Shown here one piece after another: positions 1 to 12,212 of a DNA stretch of 54,416 nucleotides (positions are counted from its first letter, which is position 1; each line of letters opens with the position of its first letter). A program made the translations under genes and the position numbers. The notes under the pieces are model-generated. The model did not search any database. It had not been told where the DNA came from and saw nothing but the letters and a program-made list of their open reading frames with translations. The DNA lies in NCBI GenBank assembly GCA_022822865.1, contig JAJDYJ010000063.1, forward strand, positions 1-54,416, given 5' to 3'. The stretch is from Pseudomonadales bacterium (GTDB taxonomy: Bacteria > Pseudomonadota > Gammaproteobacteria > Pseudomonadales > Pseudohongiellaceae).

Positions 1-2
1 CC

Positions 3-158
3 GGGGGGGGGGGCGAGCGCTGGGGGCGTGCGCGGCAGCATCCCGAGCCCGGAGCCTACTGGGATGTATTTACGGCGCCCGCACCACTCGCCCCTCCCGC
101 CGGTGACGGGTCGAAGCCAATGACAACGCAGCTTGACAGTATTGGTGGGGGTGGGTAA
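3..158 (+). CDS. C-terminal end of an unidentified protein, cut by the window edge
   Basis: Frame 3 is open from the first bases to a TAA at 156-158, giving about 51 residues. They are rich in Gly, Pro and Ala and end in DSIGGGG. Third codon positions are mostly G or C, as in the neighbouring genes, which favours real coding. I recognise no domain, and the start lies outside the window. The first 13 bases are almost pure G and may be low-quality sequence at a contig end, so the first residues are unreliable. The stop is 30 bases before alaA, so the two genes could be co-transcribed. Confidence 0.35.
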   Translation, partial: GGGGERWGRARQHPEPGAYWDVFTAPAPLAPPAGDGSKPMTTQLDSIGGGG

Positions 159-188
159 CGTCCGCGGCTTCGACTTTGGGCTGAATAC

Positions 189-1406
189 ATGCAGAGTATT
201 GAACAATCGCACAAGCTGGATAATGTCTGTTACGACATTCGCGGGCCTGTGCTGGAACAGGCTCGGCGGCTGGAGGAAGACGGTCACCGGATTCTCAAGC
301 TCCATATCGGCAATCCGGCGGCTTTCGGCTTCGATGCGCCGGACGAGATTCTGCACGACGTCATCCACAACCTCGCAAACGCCCAGGGCTACAGCGATTC
401 GAAAGGCCTGTTCCCGGCCCGCAAGGCCGTAATGCACGAATGCCAGCGGTTGCAGATCGACGGCGTCGAGATCGAGGATATCTATCTCGGCAACGGCGTG
501 AGCGAACTGATTACCATGGCGATGCAGGCGCTGCTCAACGATGGCGAGGAAGTGCTGATTCCGGCGCCCGACTATCCCCTGTGGACCGCGGCGGTCAGCC
601 TTGGCGGGGGTGTTCCGGTGCATTACCGTTGCGATGAAGACCGGTTGTGGTTTCCCGACACGGCGGATATCGAGGTCAGAATCACGCCGCGAACGCGGGC
701 CCTGGTCGTCATCAATCCGAACAATCCGACCGGCGCCGTCTATAGCAGGGAGATTCTGCTCGAGTTGGTCGAAATCGCGCGCCGGCACGAATTGATCCTG
801 TTCGCCGACGAGATCTACAGCAAGATCGTCTATGACGGCGCCGAGTACATCCCGCTGGCTTCCCTGTGCGACGATCTCTTCATCGTGACTTTCAACGGTT
901 TGTCGAAATCCTATCGGCTTGCGGGATTTCGTTCGGGCTGGATGATCCTGAGCGGGCCGCGGGAACTCGCGAGCAGTTACATCGAAGGACTGGACATACT
1001 TTCCAACATGCGCTTATGCGCCAACGTGCCTGCGCAATTCGCCATTCAGACAGCGCTCGGCGGATACCAGAGCATCAATGAACTGATTCTGCCCGGCGGG
1101 CGGCTTGCGCGGCAAAGGGACGCCGCGCTGCGCATGCTGAATGAAATTCCGGGGATCAACTGTGTCAAGCCTTCGGGTGCGATTTACCTGTTTCCGGGGC
1201 TCGATCCGGAACATTTCACCATCGGCAGCGACCTTGATCTCGTGCTGGACATTCTGGTGCGTGAAAAAATCCTGCTGGTGCAAGGCAGCGCCTTCAATAT
1301 CCCGGATTCCCGGCATTTCCGGCTGGTATTCCTGCCGCGCGAAGACGAGATGCAGGCGGCAATTGCCGCAGTCGCCCGCGTGCTTGATGACTATCGCACC
1401 GGCTGA
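189..1406 (+). CDS. alaA: AlaA-type alanine aminotransferase (PLP, class I)
   Basis: A fold-type I PLP aminotransferase of 405 residues, the length of E. coli AlaA, expected to transfer the amino group between glutamate and pyruvate in the cytosol. Visible motifs are NPNNPTG (176-182), Asp207 in ADEIYSK for the pyridine nitrogen, and the Schiff-base Lys240 in NGLSKSYR followed by FRSGW. An Arg in FRLVFLP near the C-terminus should bind the substrate carboxylate. The ATG at 189 gives the full N-terminus found in this subfamily. The last 16 bases overlap the 3' end of pdxB, which is read from the other strand. The substrate could be a related amino acid, since AlaA, YfbQ and AspC-like enzymes are close. 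Confidence 0.88.
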   Translation: MQSIEQSHKLDNVCYDIRGPVLEQARRLEEDGHRILKLHIGNPAAFGFDAPDEILHDVIHNLANAQGYSDSKGLFPARKAVMHECQRLQIDGVEIEDIYLGNGVSELITMAMQALLNDGEEVLIPAPDYPLWTAAVSLGGGVPVHYRCDEDRLWFPDTADIEVRITPRTRALVVINPNNPTGAVYSREILLELVEIARRHELILFADEIYSKIVYDGAEYIPLASLCDDLFIVTFNGLSKSYRLAGFRSGWMILSGPRELASSYIEGLDILSNMRLCANVPAQFAIQTALGGYQSINELILPGGRLARQRDAALRMLNEIPGINCVKPSGAIYLFPGLDPEHFTIGSDLDLVLDILVREKILLVQGSAFNIPDSRHFRLVFLPREDEMQAAIAAVARVLDDYRTG

Positions 1407-2566
1407 AGCGTAAATCCCGCATCCGTGAGCCAGCTCCGCTGCCGATTCGTGAGCAGTTCCGTGCCGCTCAACCGGATTGCGGAAAACTCCTGCCGGCGCA
1501 ACCGCGGCTTGCGCATCCGATCGAATTCCTGCGTGATCGATTCCGGGTTCCCTTTCGGATCCGTCGTTGCCGCCCACCGCTTGAATCGCGAACTCAGATC
1601 CACCAGATCCATGCAGCGGTCGATTACCAGCCAATGCGCCGTATCGTCGCCTGCCCACTCCGGCGGCACGCTCAGATTCAAGGCCACTCCATTCGCGGGA
1701 GCCGGGTCGTAACGCGACAGATCGAAATGGGCCGCCAGTTGCCGCGCCAGCGTCAGGCCGGCCGCCCATTTTGCCTGCTCGCTATAGCCGGCGACATGCG
1801 GCGTGGCCAGACTTGCCTTGCCGGCAAGTACGGCGTTTACGGCAGGCTCGTTCTCCCAGACGTCGATGACGCAATGAAGCCCGGGGCCGCGGGAAAGCCT
1901 CTCGAGCAAGGCCCGTTCGTCAACCACTCCGCCGCGGCTGGTTTGCAACAGCACGGCCCCCGGCCGCAAACGCGCGAGCGCATCGGCATCCAGCATGCCG
2001 GCCGTGGCGTATTCGCAGGCATGGGTGAGCGGCACATGCAAGCTGACGATGTCGCAGTCGAGCGCGGCTTCCATGGATTGATATTCGAACGCGGGCTCCT
2101 GGTTCGACGCCGCTTCCGCTAGGGGCGGGTCGCAGACAGTTACTTCATAATCGAGGGCCTGCAATGTTCGGGCGAGACGTCCCCCGACCGCGCCGGCGCC
2201 GATGACGCCGACTCGGCGGGCCGTCCTGTCGATGCACCCGGCAAGAGTCAATCGGGCCAGGGCGCCAAGGCAATATTCCACTACGGCGGGGGCGTTGGCG
2301 CCGCGGGCATGGGCAAAGGCTATCCCGACGTCATCCAGCCATCGCGTATCGACGTGATCGGCGCCGCTGGTCGCTGTGCCGACGAATCTCACCCCGGTCC
2401 CGGCCAGCAGGTCGCGACCTGCCGTCAAAACGGATCGCACGAGCAAGGCGTCCGCGTCCATGAGATCGCGCCGGGAAATGCTTCTGCCGGGCAGCAGCAC
2501 GAGTTCTCCCAGAGGCTGAAAAATCTTCTCGACGGCGAAGATGTCCTGGTCGGCGACGATCTTCAT
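1391..2566 (-). CDS. pdxB: Erythronate-4-phosphate dehydrogenase
   Basis: A D-2-hydroxyacid dehydrogenase-fold enzyme of 391 residues that oxidises 4-phosphoerythronate in the deoxyxylulose-5-phosphate-dependent route to pyridoxal 5'-phosphate. It shows the N-terminal half-domain beginning MKIVADQDI, the NAD loop GVIGAGAVGG (about 119-128), and the Arg/Glu/His catalytic set in TSRGG, VWENEP and TPHVAGYS. A PdxB-type C-terminal extension follows. The ATG at 2566 lies 14 bases after the tusA stop, so it looks like the last gene of the fadB-to-pdxB run. Its end overlaps alaA from the opposite strand. PdxB makes PLP, and the PLP-dependent alaA lies convergent to it, though no shared control is visible. 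Confidence 0.93.
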   Translation of the reverse strand: MKIVADQDIFAVEKIFQPLGELVLLPGRSISRRDLMDADALLVRSVLTAGRDLLAGTGVRFVGTATSGADHVDTRWLDDVGIAFAHARGANAPAVVEYCLGALARLTLAGCIDRTARRVGVIGAGAVGGRLARTLQALDYEVTVCDPPLAEAASNQEPAFEYQSMEAALDCDIVSLHVPLTHACEYATAGMLDADALARLRPGAVLLQTSRGGVVDERALLERLSRGPGLHCVIDVWENEPAVNAVLAGKASLATPHVAGYSEQAKWAAGLTLARQLAAHFDLSRYDPAPANGVALNLSVPPEWAGDDTAHWLVIDRCMDLVDLSSRFKRWAATTDPKGNPESITQEFDRMRKPRLRRQEFSAIRLSGTELLTNRQRSWLTDAGFTLQPVR

Positions 2567-2580
2567 GGCTCAAGCCGGCC

Positions 2581-2859
2581 TCAGCCGCTATCGGCCGTTT
2601 TCTTGCGGATCAGATAGATGTATTTGCCGTCCCGCCGCTGCTGTTCGAGCAGTTCATGGCCCAGATACAGGCAAAACTTGGGAATGTCCCGCGTCGTGGA
2701 AGGATCGGTGGCTATGATCCGCAACTTCTGTCCGCCCGCCAGATCGCGGATCTTGTTATGCAGCAACATCACCGGTTCCGGGCAGAACAGCCCGCAGGCG
2801 TCCACCTGGGTTATCGGCTCGATATCGGATGCGCTTGGGCGATTCGGATCGTTTTTCAT
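2581..2859 (-). CDS. tusA: TusA-family sulfur carrier protein (first copy)
   Basis: A small cytosolic sulfurtransferase of 92 residues. The sulfur-carrying cysteine is Cys26 in the signature CPEPVMLLH. TusA takes persulfide sulfur from IscS and feeds 2-thiouridine and other thiolation pathways. The N-terminal stretch before the core is about 14 residues longer than in short TusA proteins. The ATG overlaps the TAA of the preceding YheU gene by one base (TAATG), which suggests translational coupling. Position next to ttcA, a tRNA thiolase, fits a role in tRNA sulfur modification. A second, more divergent copy lies at 48241-48474, so which one serves tRNA is not decided here. Confidence 0.85.
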   Translation of the reverse strand: MKNDPNRPSASDIEPITQVDACGLFCPEPVMLLHNKIRDLAGGQKLRIIATDPSTTRDIPKFCLYLGHELLEQQRRDGKYIYLIRKKTADSG

Positions 2860-3036
2860 TACCGCTTGACGAACAGTTGACAGGAACCGCTGTCCGGATC
2901 GTAGTCCAGGCCCAGCCTTCCGTCCTGCAATTGCGCCCGGACCCGGGCGACCTTTTCTGCCAGGCTATAGTCCCTGGCGCCATATTCGGTACCCTCGCGA
3001 GTGACGAATTCCTCGATGACGGCGGTCAGCGCCTCA

Positions 3037-3065
<29 letters not shown>
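2859..3065 (-). CDS. yheU: YheU family (UPF0270) small protein, TTG start
   Basis: A protein of about 68 residues whose N-terminus [10 protein letters not shown] and following [12 protein letters not shown] match the YheU/UPF0270 family, which has no firmly known function. Family members begin with Met directly before the IPWQ segment. Here that position is TTG at 3065-3063, so TTG is the probable start. An upstream start in the same frame (near 3143) would add residues lying wholly inside ttcA and is less likely. With the TTG start the gene overlaps the ttcA end (3037) by 29 bases. Its TAA overlaps the tusA ATG. The family is about 70 residues long, so this copy is full length. Confidence 0.72.
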
Positions 3066-7240
<4,175 letters not shown>

Positions 7241-7272
7241 GCTCTCGCTCCGTATCCCGCAATCCGCGCGGC

Positions 7273-7300
7273 ATTATAACTTGCCCCTTCGAAGCGACAA
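7273..7300 (-). promoter_or_regulatory. Candidate sigma70 promoter for the fadB operon
   Basis: On the minus strand, a consensus -10 TATAAT (7278-7273) is preceded by TTGTCG (7300-7295) with a 16-base spacer. The -35 matches TTGACA at four of six positions. Transcription would start near 7266, giving a leader of about 25 bases before the fadB ATG at 7240. It lies in the divergent gap shared with the deacetylase gene. Confidence 0.55.
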
Positions 7301-7373
7301 GATGTTATTGGTTATGTGGCTTCGATCCCTCATTGAGATAGAATTTCATGGGAATTGTCAGTGGGGGCCTTTG

Positions 7374-8420
7374 ATGCCTTTGCGAATGCTTGTATTGGGT
7401 CTGTTGTTGCTGACGGGGCATGCGGGGGCGGCTTCGAGCGGGGTGGTGCTGGTTTACCATCATGTGGCGACGGATACGCCGGCTTCAACTTCGATTTCGC
7501 CGGAGGACTTTCGGTCGCATCTTGAGTATTTGCGCGATAACGGGTTTAACGTTGTCGGGCTCGATGCGATGGTCGAAGCCTTGCGTGGCGGCGGAAAATT
7601 GCCGGACCGGGCTGTGGCGATCACATTCGATGACGGTTATTCGTCGATTTATGAAACCGCTTTTCCGATGCTGCGGTCTTTCGATTTTCCCTTCACGCTT
7701 TTCCTGAGCACGGACCCGATCGACCTGCAATTGCGGAATTACATGAGCTGGGCCCAGATCGAGGAAATGGCGGCCGCGGGTGTCCTGGTGGCCAATCACA
7801 TGCTGGAACACCTGCATATGCTGGATCGAATGGAAGGCGAAAGCGAGGCTTTGCGGATAGATCGCCTGCGGACGAAATTGTTGCAGGCGGAACAGAAGAT
7901 TCTGGAACATACCGGCCAGTCCCATCGCTTTCTCGCCTACCCTTATGGGGAGTTCGATCCGGCCATCAAGGACATGCTGCGCGAACTGGATTTCGTCGGA
8001 TTTGCACAGAATTCCGGCGCCATCGGGCCGAGTTCGGATTTTCTCGCCCTGCCGCGCTACCCCCTGGCCGGAAGTTTCGCCGATCTGGAAAGCGCCAGTC
8101 TGAAATTCGCCACTTTGCCCTTCAATGTGCGATTGCTGGAGCCCGAATCGCCGGTGACCGACGCGCCCAGCCCGATGGTGACGTTGCAGTTTTCGCCGGC
8201 GGAAACGGGCGCTTACGACCTGGCGAGCCTGGGATGCTTTGCAAGCGGTCAGCCGATTCCGATGGTATGGCTGGATCGGGACGCGGGCATCGTGAGACTG
8301 GAGCCGGAAACGGGTTTTTCCGGCCGCCGCTGGCGTTATATATGCACCGCGCCGGACATCGGTTCAAGCAGATTTCACTGGTATTCGGTCCAGTGGATCA
8401 ATCCGGCGATTCCCGAATAG
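7374..8420 (+). CDS. Exported polysaccharide deacetylase (CE4/NodB family)
   Basis: A protein of 348 residues with an N-terminal signal peptide (about residues 1-21, ending GHAGAASS). A NodB-type deacetylase domain follows: LVYHHV near the start, the metal-binding TFDDGY motif, and a second motif NHMLEHLHM. The usual form of the second motif is S/T-H-S/T-x-x-H, so here Met replaces the Ser/Thr while both His are kept. LAYPYGEF is the third motif. The C-terminal part after about residue 240 looks like a separate beta-rich region of unknown role. It resembles PgaB/IcaB-like deacetylases acting on cell-surface N-acetylglucosamine polymers, but the substrate is not shown by the sequence. The ATG at 7374 was chosen because it precedes the signal peptide; the open frame extends to 6750 across fadB and is not real there. 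Confidence 0.8.
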   Translation: MPLRMLVLGLLLLTGHAGAASSGVVLVYHHVATDTPASTSISPEDFRSHLEYLRDNGFNVVGLDAMVEALRGGGKLPDRAVAITFDDGYSSIYETAFPMLRSFDFPFTLFLSTDPIDLQLRNYMSWAQIEEMAAAGVLVANHMLEHLHMLDRMEGESEALRIDRLRTKLLQAEQKILEHTGQSHRFLAYPYGEFDPAIKDMLRELDFVGFAQNSGAIGPSSDFLALPRYPLAGSFADLESASLKFATLPFNVRLLEPESPVTDAPSPMVTLQFSPAETGAYDLASLGCFASGQPIPMVWLDRDAGIVRLEPETGFSGRRWRYICTAPDIGSSRFHWYSVQWINPAIPE

Positions 8421-8440
8421 GAATTGATCTGAGAGCGCAA

Positions 8441-9421
8441 TTACAAAGGATTGGACCGCATGAACTCGACAATCACTTCCGCCAGTTCTTCACCTTTCTC
8501 TTCTTGCAGGAAATGTCCAGCTCCTTCGATAGTTACGTGATTCTGGCCCTGAGCGCCAGGGATGCTTCGCTGGAAGACCGCTTCGCCTCCGGCGGTGATT
8601 GGATCACTGTCGCTGAATGCGGTCAGGAACGGTTTTTCCCATTCGCGAAACACGTCCCAGGCAGCCGCATTTGCAACTGCTCCGGGATATTCGAGACTTA
8701 CCGGCACCCTCTGGGGCATGATTAATGGACCAGCCTTGAAGGACGGATCCGGGAATGGCGCGTCGTAAGCGTCTTTAACCTCCGGATTTCCAACACTATT
8801 GGATATCAATGTTCCGGTTGGAATGTCACCGCGGTCAATCATCGCCTGGTTGGTCGCTTTCCATTGCATGAATGCGCCTGAGGTGGGAGCTTCAGTTCGA
8901 ATTGGCGCCGGCAGACCGGTATTGCCAACCACGACACGAGCGAAACGTTCTTCATTCTCCGCAACCACTCTCAGCCCTATCAATCCACCCCAATCCTGTC
9001 CGAAGAAAGTTGCATCCTGCAAATTCAGTTGCTCCACCAACTCTGTCATAGCATCAACGTGAAACAAGTAAGTATGAACATCCATGCTAACGGGTTTGTC
9101 GGACCTTCCGAAGCCTATGAGATCCGGAACGATCGTGCGGTATCCTCCCGCCGTTAACACCGGAATCATTTTTCGGTAAAGATAGGACCAGCTAGGCTCG
9201 CCATGAAGAAGCAATATTACTTCTCCATCGGCTGGCCCCTCATCAAGGTAATGAACTCGATAGCCTCGGATTTCCAGGTAATTCGGTTCGAAATCATATC
9301 CGGGCAGGTTTTCGAATCGATCGTCAGGAGTCCTCAATACACCAGGGCGGACTTCTTGCGTCCAACTCTGCCCAGGCACCAAAAAGATCAACAACAACAT
9401 GCACTTGAGCAGGGCTTTCAT
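8441..9421 (-). CDS. Exported haloalkane dehalogenase-like alpha/beta hydrolase
   Basis: An alpha/beta hydrolase of 326 residues with a signal peptide (about 1-21). It carries the haloalkane dehalogenase set: HGEPSWSYLYRKM (His73-Pro76), nucleophile Asp143 in GQDWGG with the adjacent halide-binding Trp144, acid Asp273 in SDSDPIT, and catalytic His303 in GAGHFLQEE. HGEP together with DWGG is typical of the DhlA/DhmA group. The cap contains Trp187, a possible second halide ligand. Epoxide hydrolases share the fold but have HGFP, so dehalogenase is preferred; activity is inferred. The ATG follows the DUF1330 gene stop by one base, so the two are almost certainly co-transcribed. Confidence 0.75.
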   Translation of the reverse strand: MKALLKCMLLLIFLVPGQSWTQEVRPGVLRTPDDRFENLPGYDFEPNYLEIRGYRVHYLDEGPADGEVILLLHGEPSWSYLYRKMIPVLTAGGYRTIVPDLIGFGRSDKPVSMDVHTYLFHVDAMTELVEQLNLQDATFFGQDWGGLIGLRVVAENEERFARVVVGNTGLPAPIRTEAPTSGAFMQWKATNQAMIDRGDIPTGTLISNSVGNPEVKDAYDAPFPDPSFKAGPLIMPQRVPVSLEYPGAVANAAAWDVFREWEKPFLTAFSDSDPITAGGEAVFQRSIPGAQGQNHVTIEGAGHFLQEEKGEELAEVIVEFMRSNPL

Positions 9422-9422
9422 T

Positions 9423-9932
9423 CTAATTCTCCTGTAGATTCGTTGCTGGCGCCTCGAATACCGCGAGATTCATCTGACCCTCCAATCCCGAACTTCGATT
9501 GCCGGCGATGGCTTGATACTCAGCGGATTGAGCCATCTGCAATAACGCCTGGGCGTTGGGGTAACGCACCATTACGATTGAATCCCATTCAGCACCGCCG
9601 ATAAAGGTCATGCGACACTGGCCGCGAAAGATTACTTCAGCTCCAATGCTTTCCAGGATTCTGCCAACGTCTGCTCCGTATTGCGCATAGTCGGCTTCAC
9701 CAGCCCCATTCCGGCTGTACTTTAACAGATTCACCATGACTACCGGCTGATCCGGTAGTTGCGCAAACTCCATTGCCTGCTCGGGAGTAGGCCCCATGGC
9801 ATTCAGTCCAACAACCTGGGCATTGGCGATACTGCCGCCTCCCAGAATCGATGCCAATGCGACCAGCCCGACCGCTGAGCCGGAATCAGTGAGAAATTCT
9901 CTCTTTGAGCTTTTCAATTTGTCACTCATCAA
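9423..9932 (-). CDS. DUF1330-like protein with Tat-like signal
   Basis: A protein of 169 residues. Its N-terminus SSKREFLTDSG followed by a hydrophobic stretch resembles a twin-arginine signal with Lys-Arg in place of Arg-Arg, cleaved near ANAQ. The mature part, with PVVMVNLLKY, DYAQYG and the late segment WDSIVMVRYPNAQALLQMAQSAEY, fits the DUF1330 ferredoxin-like fold. Related folds act as small-molecule monooxygenases or isomerases, but no function is established for this group. It is followed after one base by the dehalogenase-like gene and preceded by the Bax-like gene at 17 bases. It may act on the same substrate as the hydrolase; that is inference. Confidence 0.65.
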   Translation of the reverse strand: MMSDKLKSSKREFLTDSGSAVGLVALASILGGGSIANAQVVGLNAMGPTPEQAMEFAQLPDQPVVMVNLLKYSRNGAGEADYAQYGADVGRILESIGAEVIFRGQCRMTFIGGAEWDSIVMVRYPNAQALLQMAQSAEYQAIAGNRSSGLEGQMNLAVFEAPATNLQEN

Positions 9933-9949
9933 TAACGCCTCTCGAGTTC

Positions 9950-10822
9950 TCAGTTGAGCATGCCGATCGTGGCGGCGTAGTCCCCATCGCGCGCCATGAG
10001 ATCGTTCTGCACGATGATGGTCTGCAATTCGTCGACATAATTGCGACCGCGCTGGGAGTAGCGATTGAGACCGAAGGCAAGCACGAGGGAATCGAGTTCG
10101 CGCTGCTGCAATTTCATGGTCTGCCGCAGTTCGCGGAAGAACTGGTAGTTCTCGTTGGTATTGATATTCAGGAAGTACGCTTCCATGGCGTCGTGCAGGG
10201 TCGCGAAACTGCGTACTTCATGGGTCGCGCCGCTCCGGCGTTGCGCGGGAACGATGCCGCAGCCCGGATCGAAGCACCATTGTCCGAACACGTTATTGCC
10301 TTCGCGCACGAATCGGGAAGTGCCCCAGGCCGATTCGTTGGCCGCCTGGGCCAGCGCCAGGGAGGTGGGCACGATGTCGACCCTGAACAACAGTTCTTCG
10401 AGCCAGGCCTGACGGGTTCCGAACTCGGCTTCGGCAACTTCGTAACGCGCCGCGATGTCCAGCAGCCAGTCACGCGAAGACGCGGTCAGCGCGCCGCCGT
10501 TGCGCAAGGTTTCGTCGATGGCGATCAGGCGCAGCCGGTCCAGCGTGGTGAGATGATTCTGTTCATCGACATAGTCCTGAATGAAATCGAGAAACATTCG
10601 TTTGCGTTCGCCGACGGTTGCGGCGAGAGAAAGATCGGGGAAGACGGTCTGCGGCGAAGGTAAAGGTTCGGGAATCGTCAATTCCGTGATTTCCGGTTCC
10701 ACCGTCGCCGTTTCACTGGTCACCCATCCGGCAAGTACGAGCAATCCGGCCGTGACCATCGTTACCAGCAGGTGTTCGGCGACGAAAGCCGGCAGGAGTT
10801 CGTTTTTCCTGGTTTTTTCCAT
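9950..10822 (-). CDS. Bax-like membrane-anchored glucosaminidase
   Basis: A protein of 290 residues with one N-terminal membrane segment (about 16-34) and a C-terminal glucosaminidase domain of the FlgJ/Bax type. The signature is ALAQAANESAWGTSRF, whose Glu is the probable catalytic acid, then NNVFGQWCF and a late LNRYSQRGRNYVDEL. It should hydrolyse peptidoglycan glycan strands in the periplasm while anchored to the inner membrane. E. coli Bax is of similar length and its physiological role is poorly known. The gene lies 60 bases after bolA on the same strand. Confidence 0.82.
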   Translation of the reverse strand: MEKTRKNELLPAFVAEHLLVTMVTAGLLVLAGWVTSETATVEPEITELTIPEPLPSPQTVFPDLSLAATVGERKRMFLDFIQDYVDEQNHLTTLDRLRLIAIDETLRNGGALTASSRDWLLDIAARYEVAEAEFGTRQAWLEELLFRVDIVPTSLALAQAANESAWGTSRFVREGNNVFGQWCFDPGCGIVPAQRRSGATHEVRSFATLHDAMEAYFLNINTNENYQFFRELRQTMKLQQRELDSLVLAFGLNRYSQRGRNYVDELQTIIVQNDLMARDGDYAATIGMLN

Positions 10823-10882
10823 GGGTCCGAAATCCCCGGATTTTCTCGTGCAGTCGATCCGCGCTGAATGTGGACGACGCGG

Positions 10883-11206
10883 TCAGGCGATAGCCCGGCT
10901 GCCTCCCCGGCAGTCGGGCGAAGCGGGTGTCGTCTCTTCCCGTTCCCGCCATTCGCCGGGAGTATACAAATGGAGCGCAAGAGCATGCACGCCGCCGGCA
11001 AGTTCCGCCGACAGCAGGTTGTAGACCTGCTGATGCCTGGCGACGCGGTTCATGCCGGCAAAACGGGACGAAACCACGGTAAGCCGGAAATGCGAATCGG
11101 TTGCCGGGCCACCATGCATATGGCTTTCGTTCAGCACTTCGAGAAACGCCGGTTCGAATTCCTGGCGCAGTTTGTGTTCGAGAACAGTTTGCATGCAATC
11201 TGGCAT
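10883..11206 (-). CDS. bolA: BolA family protein
   Basis: A protein of 107 residues that matches BolA along its length: LEVLNESHMH, then VARHQQVYNLLSAELAGGVHALALHLYTPGEW and a C-terminal ASPDCRGG. BolA pairs with monothiol glutaredoxins to bind a [2Fe-2S] cluster and influences cell shape and stress responses. The start at 11206 is chosen because AGG lies six bases before it. An internal ATG at 11194 and an upstream start at 11227 are possible. It is divergent from the GTPase gene, with about 150 bases between starts. Confidence 0.9.
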   Translation of the reverse strand: MPDCMQTVLEHKLRQEFEPAFLEVLNESHMHGGPATDSHFRLTVVSSRFAGMNRVARHQQVYNLLSAELAGGVHALALHLYTPGEWREREETTPASPDCRGGSRAIA

Positions 11207-11353
11207 CCGGTACCTGGCGGCGCGCACTATATACTAAAATCGGTCCCGCCTGAAGGGTTTCAAGTCCCGGTTTTACGAATACAGGACCGGTTTTGGCCCT
11301 ATCGGCTTGCGTCCGATGAACTTTACCAAGCTTTGAATTATCGCAGCAATGTC

Positions 11354-12205
11354 ATGCCGATTTCCTGGTACCCCGGACATATGCACAAGGCGCGCAAGGA
11401 GCTCGGCTCGCTGCTGCGCAGCGCCCGCCTCGTAATCGAAGTGCTCGACGCGCGTATTCCGGCGGCAAGTTCCAATCCCCTGCTGGCGTCGATGCGGGGA
11501 GATTTGCCGCTCGTCCGGGTGCTGAACAAATGCGATCTGGCCGATGACGGCCTTACCTCGGCCTGGCAATCCCATTTCGCCGGATTGCAAGACGGCGCCT
11601 GTTTACGCAACGGCAGGGACTCCCCGCTGGACCGGAAACAGTTGCTTGCATGCATTCGGCGGCTGGGAGGCGCTCCCGGCGGCAAGGCCGGAAAACCGGG
11701 CCGTATTGCGATCGTCGGAATTCCAAACGCCGGCAAATCCTCGTTGATGAACTTGTGCGTCGGCCGCAAGCTGGCGCGAACCGGCAATACGCCGAGCGTA
11801 ACAAGGGAACAGCAATCCGCGCGTTTCGACGCGGACTGGACCATGGTCGATACCCCCGGCATGCTGCGGCCCAGGCTGGAAGATCAGCGCTCTGCAATGC
11901 TCATGGCGAGCGTCGGCAGCATCGGTGCGGCGGCCGCCGACACCATGGAAGTGGCCTGGTTTCTCGCCGGCTTGCTGCTGGAACGGCATCGCGAACGGCT
12001 CGATGACCGTTACAGGCTCGAGATATCGGACGAAACTCCGGAAAGGTTATTTGATAGGATTGCCGTTTCGCGCGGAGCGCTGAAGAAAGCCGGCCTCGCC
12101 GATCCGAAAAAGGCCGCCGAGATTCTGCTCAGCGATTTCCGCGCCGCCAGACTGGGCGGAATCACCCTGGAGTATCCGCCGAATCCTGAAAGCAGGCAGG
12201 CATGA
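11354..12205 (+). CDS. Circularly permuted GTPase, RbgA/YlqF family
   Basis: A GTPase of 283 residues with motifs in permuted order: G4 NKCD (58-61) comes before G1 GIPNAGKSS (122-130) and G3 DTPG (166-169). The N-terminus ISWYPGHMHKARKEL is typical of RbgA/YlqF. In Bacillus RbgA acts in late assembly of the 50S subunit. The gammaproteobacterial relatives are assumed to have a similar ribosome-assembly role. The ATG at 11354 is set by the conserved N-terminus; I see no strong ribosome binding site. It ends 7 bases before preP, suggesting one transcript. Confidence 0.85.
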   Translation: MPISWYPGHMHKARKELGSLLRSARLVIEVLDARIPAASSNPLLASMRGDLPLVRVLNKCDLADDGLTSAWQSHFAGLQDGACLRNGRDSPLDRKQLLACIRRLGGAPGGKAGKPGRIAIVGIPNAGKSSLMNLCVGRKLARTGNTPSVTREQQSARFDADWTMVDTPGMLRPRLEDQRSAMLMASVGSIGAAAADTMEVAWFLAGLLLERHRERLDDRYRLEISDETPERLFDRIAVSRGALKKAGLADPKKAAEILLSDFRAARLGGITLEYPPNPESRQA

Positions 12206-12212
12206 CCAACGA

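Noticed and set aside
1..13. Poly-G run at the left edge as a structural element
   Set aside because: It sits exactly at the sequence end and is more likely low-quality sequence; nothing else supports a role.
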